Assembly (NCBI GenBank): GCA_030035585.1
Contig: CM057464.1
Location: 79,654,919 to 79,718,918 of the forward strand
Length of the DNA: 64,000 nt
Direction: 5' to 3'
Source of the DNA: Dugong dugon
Taxonomy: Eukaryota; Chordata; Mammalia; Sirenia; Dugongidae
The notes beneath the pieces are model-generated. The model worked only from the letters and a program-made list of their open reading frames with translations. It had not been told where the DNA came from and searched no databases. Shown here one piece after another: positions 59,301-64,000 of this stretch. Positions within the stretch are counted from its first letter, which is position 1; each line of letters opens with the position of its first letter. Made by a program: the position numbers and the translations under genes.

Positions 59301-60200
59301 GGAGCCCTAATACATGGCATAAACAGAATATGAACCATAAGTAACAATGCACAAACACCAGAAGAGAAACTAGATAACTGGGAGCTCCTAAAAATCAAAC
59401 ACTTATGCTCATCAAAAGACTTCATCAAAAGAGTCAAAAGACAACCTACAGATTGGGAAAAAGTTTTTGGCTACAACAAATTCGATCAACGTCTAATCTC
59501 TAAAATCTACAAGATACTGCAAAACCTCAAAAAGAAAAAGAAAAAGAACCCAATTAAAAATGGGCAAAGGATATGAACAAGCACTTTGCCAAAGAAGACA
59601 TTCAGGCAGATGAAAGACACATAAGGAAATGCTCACGATCATTAGGCGTTATAGAAATGCAAATCAAAACTACAATGAGATACCATCTCACACCAACAAG
59701 GCTAACATTAATTTAAAAAACACCAAATAATAAATGTTGGAGATGTTGTAGAGACTGGAACACTTATACACTGTTGGTTGGGATGTAAAATGGTACACCC
59801 ACTTGGAAATTGATTTGGCACTTCCTTAAAAAGCTAGAAATAAAAGTACCAAATGATCCAGCTATCCCACTCCTTGGAATATATCCTAGAGAAATAAGAG
59901 CCATCGCAGGAATAGATATATGCACACTCATGTTCACTGCAGCACTGTTCACAGTAGCAAAAAGATGGAAACAACCTAGGTGCCCATCAATGGATGAATG
60001 GGTAAACAAATTATTGTATATTCATACAACGGAATACTACACATAGATAAAGAACAACGATGAATCTGTTAAACACCTTATAATATGGAGGAATCTAGAA
60101 GACATTCTGAGTGAATTTAGTCAGTCACAAAAGGACAAATATTGTACTAGATCACTATTATAAGAATTGAAGAAAAGATTTAAACACAGAAGAAAACTTT
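56324..60200 (+). pseudogene. LINE-1 ORF2 relic, L1-B
   Basis: The ATG at 56,324 opens the endonuclease, with an early stop and a frameshift near 56,420. Motifs are QETFLRLKD (His changed from the usual QETHL), NIYPPN, VGDFNTP (intact) and TDHKTI to 57,077. The RT is open at 57,952-58,644: motif A reads [14 protein letters not shown], where the catalytic Asp and the KAFD Asp are both lost. [11 protein letters not shown] follows, then FADDMILY (FADD codons 58,444-58,455). The thumb region at 58,782-59,018 ends in a stop. The C-terminal region (59,810-60,046) reads ending in [19 protein letters not shown] ~15 bp pyrimidine insertion sits near 57,191. Degraded; the end is approximate. Confidence 0.9.
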
Positions 60201-61186
60201 ATTTGATGGTTTTGAGGGTGGGGAGGGAGGGTGAGGGTTATTCACTAACTAGGTAGTAGACAAGAATTATCTTAGGTGAAGGGAAGGACAGCACACACTA
60301 CAGGGGAATTCAGCACAACTGGACCAAACCAAAGCTAAGAAGTATCGTGAATACAAGCAAACACTTTGAGGGACAGAGTAGTAGGGGCAGAGGTCTGGGG
60401 ACCATGCTTTCAGGGGATATTTAGGTCAATTGGCACAACAAACTTTACTAAGAAAATGTTCTCTATCCTACTTTGGTGAGTGGCGCCTGGGGTCTTAAAA
60501 GCTAGCGAACGGCCATCTAAGATACTTCAGTTGGTCCCAACCCACCTGGAGTAAAGGAGAATGAAAAACACTGAACTTACAAGGAAAGCATTAGCCCAAG
60601 AGACAGAAAGGGCCACATAAACTGGAGACTGCAATAGCCTGAGACCAGAAGAACTAGATGATGCCTGGCTACCACCAATGACCATCCTGACAGGGAACAC
60701 ACCACAGAGTCCCTGTTGGAGCAGGAGAAAAGTGGGGTGCAGAACTCACATTCTAGTGAAAAAAACAGACTTAATGGTCTGACTGAGACTGGAGGAACCC
60801 GAGAGAGCATGGCCCCCAGACTCTCTGTCAACTGAGAACTAAAACCATTCCCGAGGCCAACTCTTCAGTCAAAGATTAGACTGGACTATGGGACATAAAA
60901 TGATACTCATTAAGAGTGTGCTTCTTAGCTCAAGTAGATACATGAGACTAAATGGGCAGTTCGTGTCCAGAGGTGAGATGAGAAGGCAGAGAGGTTCAGG
61001 AGCTGGTTGAATGGACATGGGAAATCAGGGATGGTAAGGAGGAATGTGCTGTCACAGTGTAAGGAGAGCAATTAGGGTCACACAACAATGTATGTATAAA
61101 TTTTTGTATGAGAGACTAACTTGAATTGTAAACTTTCACTTAAAGTACAATAAAATAAAATTAAAAAAAGAAAAAAAAAAAAAAAA
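60201..61186 (+). mobile_element. L1-B 3' UTR with G-rich tract and A tail
   Basis: A G-rich run at 60,216-60,236 opens the 3' UTR. Then come blocks shared with L1-A (gggaccatgctttcagggga, ttaaaagctagcgaacggcc, gcctggctaccaccaatgac), AATAAA at 61,149 and an A-rich tail to 61,186. Confidence 0.88.
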
Positions 61187-61745
61187 CCTCGTCTCTCCAT
61201 CTCTTGCCTCTGCTACCTCCACCCATCACCATCAGCTTTCATGTAATGTTCTCTTAAAACATCAAAAGCTTCCTCTTATCTTCAGTACACAGGTTAGTCT
61301 CTTCCACTGGGCTGCTGCTGATTTCCTCAGCCGTAACTCTTCCACTCTAAGTTCCTGCCATTCTTATGCTCTTTTTTCAACCCTCTCTGCCCCATGGTTT
61401 CATACCATTGATCTCACTGACTGGAATGCTCTTTCCTGACCCTGTCCTTCACCCTAAACACCTCTGCCCACTTCCTTATCATCTGACTGCCTCTGACTCT
61501 TCTTTTGGGCTCTTCCTTTGGGATTTCACTTAAACACCAGTTTCTCAGGAGCTTGATTCTTGGGCTAGATTATGTCCCTTGACCAGTGTGTGTATACTTC
61601 TTTATCACAAGCCTGATCATTCTGTTAGGGCGGGGACTATCTGTCTTATTTACCACTTGATTCCAGGCACTTAACACAAGACAGAGCACTTGGCTAGCAT
61701 TCAAGCATACTTGTGCTTGAATGAACAAATGAAAGAAGAATTGAG
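61187..61745 (+). mobile_element. L2 LINE 3' portion, right of L1-B
   Basis: tcactgactggaatgctctt, ctgactgcctctgactcttc, cagtttctcaggagcttgat, tgttagggcggggactatct and the gaatgaacaaatgaaag terminus follow the L2 3' end. With 53,215-53,488 it forms one L2 interrupted by L1-B, with intervening L2 sequence lost. Confidence 0.75.
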
Positions 61746-61902
61746 GACATTCAATACTTCTCAATAAATATTAGCAGACTATTCATCTGAGGAAACCAAG
61801 TTTGCAATAAAAATATAATAATTTGGTTGTGAAGCATGATTTACAGGTTCTTAGATTATACTGACCAACATAAATTCCAACGTTGTCTTTGTTGACATGT
61901 GG

Positions 61903-61926
61903 GAAAAAAAAAAAAAAAAAAAAAAA
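61903..61926. repeat. Poly-A run of about 24
   Basis: A pure A run with no recognisable element body before it. Confidence 0.75.
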
Positions 61927-63184
61927 CTTAAAAAGAACCAAACTTCCTTTTTAACCAAATGGAAATACAATGTTCCCTTTCCACCTCATTTTATGCAATT
62001 ATTTTATGTAGATTGATTGAAACAGTGATGGGTCATCAATATTGGTAACAAAACTTCATAGCCTTCAAAACAAATGTCTGATTTCAAAACACTTTCTTTT
62101 TATGGCAGGTCTCTCTTGAGGATGTAATTTTTAATCAAAGGTTGATCTCTAAGAACTTATTTCCCTTTAATTCATCGGAAAACAGGTGTTTTCAAATAAG
62201 ATAAAATGTATAAGAAAGAAAGTAAATGTACCTCCCATCGTGGTTAGCAGAAGCTTAGGTTCCTACCTCACTTCTCTGTGTGGAAAAAAATATAAACTTT
62301 TTCTCCAGAAAGCTACTTAGCACTCAAGCTTCTCTAAACTTTATTTGGATAAAGTCTCCATTATGCAAAATATGCCTTTGAACTACTGGCATCATATACT
62401 TTTTTTTTTTCTTTTTGGGAGGCTAACACTTGAAACTACTTGAAGAGGAGTAACTAAATTGCCAAAGGAACTGAATATCTAGAAAAGTAAAGAATTTGCC
62501 TTTTCCTCCTTGTTTAGATTTCACAAAGACAATGATTGAGGAGAACAATTTTATTTTTTTTATGTTCAAGATTAAATCCACCCAGCAAGCCTTCATTCAT
62601 GCTCAGGGCTATTTATAAATCTCAGTAATTAACATAAATTTCGAAATTGTGCTCACAACACAATGACAATGTTTAATATTCTGAAAATAATTTCACACTA
62701 ACTCACAAAGCTGGTTACATGCTAAATACCATTATCACTCAATAAAAGCTCCACCAGAAAGAAAATACCTTACCCACTTAATAAGATTATTTTCCCACCG
62801 TATTTTATTTGAAAATATAACTCTCCTCTAAATCAAAAATTATACTCTTAAAAAAATCTCAGGATTCCACCATACATTCTTAATCTATTTTTTTTTTTTT
62901 AACAATCAGTGAATGACAAATTAATTATACTTCATTTTAACTGAGCTTTTTTATAAGCATTGAGAACCCATGGTCCCTCTATGAACATGCTTTAAAAACA
63001 ATGTGAGGATTAGATCTTATTTTACAGAAATCTAACATCAGGATTTAATATCCTATGTTGGAGACATTAAGAGCTAAAGGGCTCTGTTGTGATCTAATTC
63101 AAACACTTTCCTTTTCATGGAGAAAACTGTGGACTTCAAAGCTTGAGTGACTTTATTGTCAACATCACACCACCATGAGCATAA
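61927..63184. other. No gene or repeat recognised
   Basis: AT-rich. 63,085-63,175 faintly recalls an ancient SINE in reverse complement (ccttttcatggagaaaactg). Confidence 0.4.
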
Positions 63185-63388
63185 TAATCACTGTCATCAT
63201 CTTGTCCTAACAACTAGCTGTCAGAAAGCTCCTATACGCCAGATGTATTATTCATTTAATACACACTTTATCTAATACTATGTCTGGAAAGTTGATAGTC
63301 ATAGCATGCTCATTTCCAATGACAAAGCTAAAAATTGGTAGAGCTGGCCCCAGGCTCATCTAATGCTTCTCTCTCAACACCAGGCTAA
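63185..63388 (-). mobile_element. MIR SINE, minus orientation, decayed
   Basis: aataatcactgtcatcatct, acgccagatgtattattcat, tcatttccaatgacaaagct and gtagagctggccccaggctc follow the reverse-complement MIR order. Confidence 0.6.
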
Positions 63389-63825
63389 AAAGCCCCCTGT
63401 GATTCCAGGTAGTATCCACCAAGAGGAGCAAATCACATGCTTTTTACAGGGCCAGGCTCCTCACTTAAATGAGTGGGTCAACATGGGTGTAGATTACAGG
63501 AACTGGGGCATACAAGCCCCTTGTATAGGGGGAGTGGTTGATTCTCCATCTCCCAACAAGGGTTACCATATGTGCATCTAAGGTTATATAGGTTCTGACC
63601 TTATTATATACATATATAATCTCCTGATTTTTTAAAGTAACCAAATTCATGTTTAAAAAAAAATGTGGAGTCCAAATACAAGTACTAGGTAACTGTTGTG
63701 TTATACTAATGTTTTGAATGTATTTGAATAAATTTAAATGAATTTGTTACCAGAGCAGATGTTTAAAATCTATGTAAAGTAACAGTATAATTTGTATTCT
63801 GGATAAAAGTGCCATGGTTCCCATG

Positions 63826-64000
63826 TGTTATGGATTGAATTATGTCCCCCCAAAATGTGTGTTAACTTGGCTAGGCCATGATTCTCAATATTGTGTGGTT
63901 GTCCTCCATTTTGTGATCTAATGCAATTATCCTAAGTGCTGTAAATCCTAACCTCTGTGACGTTAATGTGGCAGGATTAGAGGCAGTTACGTTAATGAGG
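63826..64000 (+). mobile_element. LTR of the 46.6 kb family, cut by the window end
   Basis: TGTTATGGATTGAATTATGT and attagaggcagttacgttaa match the first ~175 bases of the LTR at 46,555. The rest lies beyond the window, so a full provirus or solo LTR cannot be distinguished. Confidence 0.85.

Larger units (their letters stand above)
53506..61186 (+). mobile_element. Full-length LINE-1 (L1-B), about 7.7 kb, inserted in an L2
   Basis: Starts with a GC-rich leader (gaggcggggccaagacagag), then a 1.4 kb 5' UTR, ORF1 relic, inter-ORF spacer, ORF2 relic, 3' UTR and A tail. The TSD is probably an A-rich stretch (53,489-53,505 against 61,164-61,180) that merges with the tail, so it cannot be fixed exactly. 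The 5' UTR shows none of the tandem units of L1-A, while the 3' UTR is related (gccatctaagatacttcagt at 60,512-60,531). Confidence 0.92.

Overview
The window looks like non-coding DNA from an elephant or close relative (Afrotheria, Paenungulata). I base this on recognised repeat families. There are tRNA-headed AfroSINE copies, RTE/BovB-type LINEs of the elephant kind ending in a TAACAACAAC tail, and LINE-1s whose 3' UTR I recognise as elephant-type. Ancient eutherian repeats lie beneath them (L2, MIR, MER5A, MLT1). No primate, rodent, carnivore or ruminant SINE was seen. I found no host protein-coding exon, tRNA, rRNA, CRISPR array or bacterial or viral gene system. Every long reading frame that I could assign belongs to a retrotransposon. 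The window is intergenic or deep intronic.

Layout. 1-11,223: an RTE with a 5' inversion, split by an almost complete 8.6 kb LINE-1 (L1-A, 1,838-10,447). Target-site duplications (TSDs) are visible for both insertions. 11,224-19,960: mostly ancient DNA with MIRs (one head-to-head pair), a MER5A, a minus-strand L1 3' fragment, an LTR stub and an L1M relic. 19,960-25,560: a cluster of RTE material (a 5'-inverted copy, a non-autonomous deletion derivative and a long minus-strand copy) with two AfroSINEs. 25,560-37,200: AT-rich, with L2, MIR and four more AfroSINEs, plus an unidentified ~183 bp repeat present twice. 37,208-40,096: a 2.9 kb RTE with most features except a deleted endonuclease core. 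40,100-47,700: an L1M relic, an MLT1 LTR, an L1 3' fragment with a 16 bp TSD, and an L2 carrying two younger insertions (one a 500 bp solo LTR). 47,700-53,200: repeat-poor AT-rich DNA. 53,215-61,745: an L2 split by a second full-length LINE-1 (L1-B, about 7.7 kb). 61,750-64,000: AT-rich DNA, a MIR, and the start of another LTR cut by the window edge.

How the parts relate. The two LINE-1s share ORF1, ORF2 and 3' UTR ancestry but have unrelated 5' UTRs. That of L1-A is built from three tandem ~275 bp units. The AfroSINEs carry a tRNA-like head and end with the same hairpin-bearing 3' motif as the RTEs, and the long SINE type also contains a block matching the RTE 5' region. This fits RTE machinery mobilising the SINEs. 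All LINE frames carry stops or frameshifts, so nothing here looks autonomously active. I do not see an unknown biological system. The most rewarding material is the structure of the insertions.
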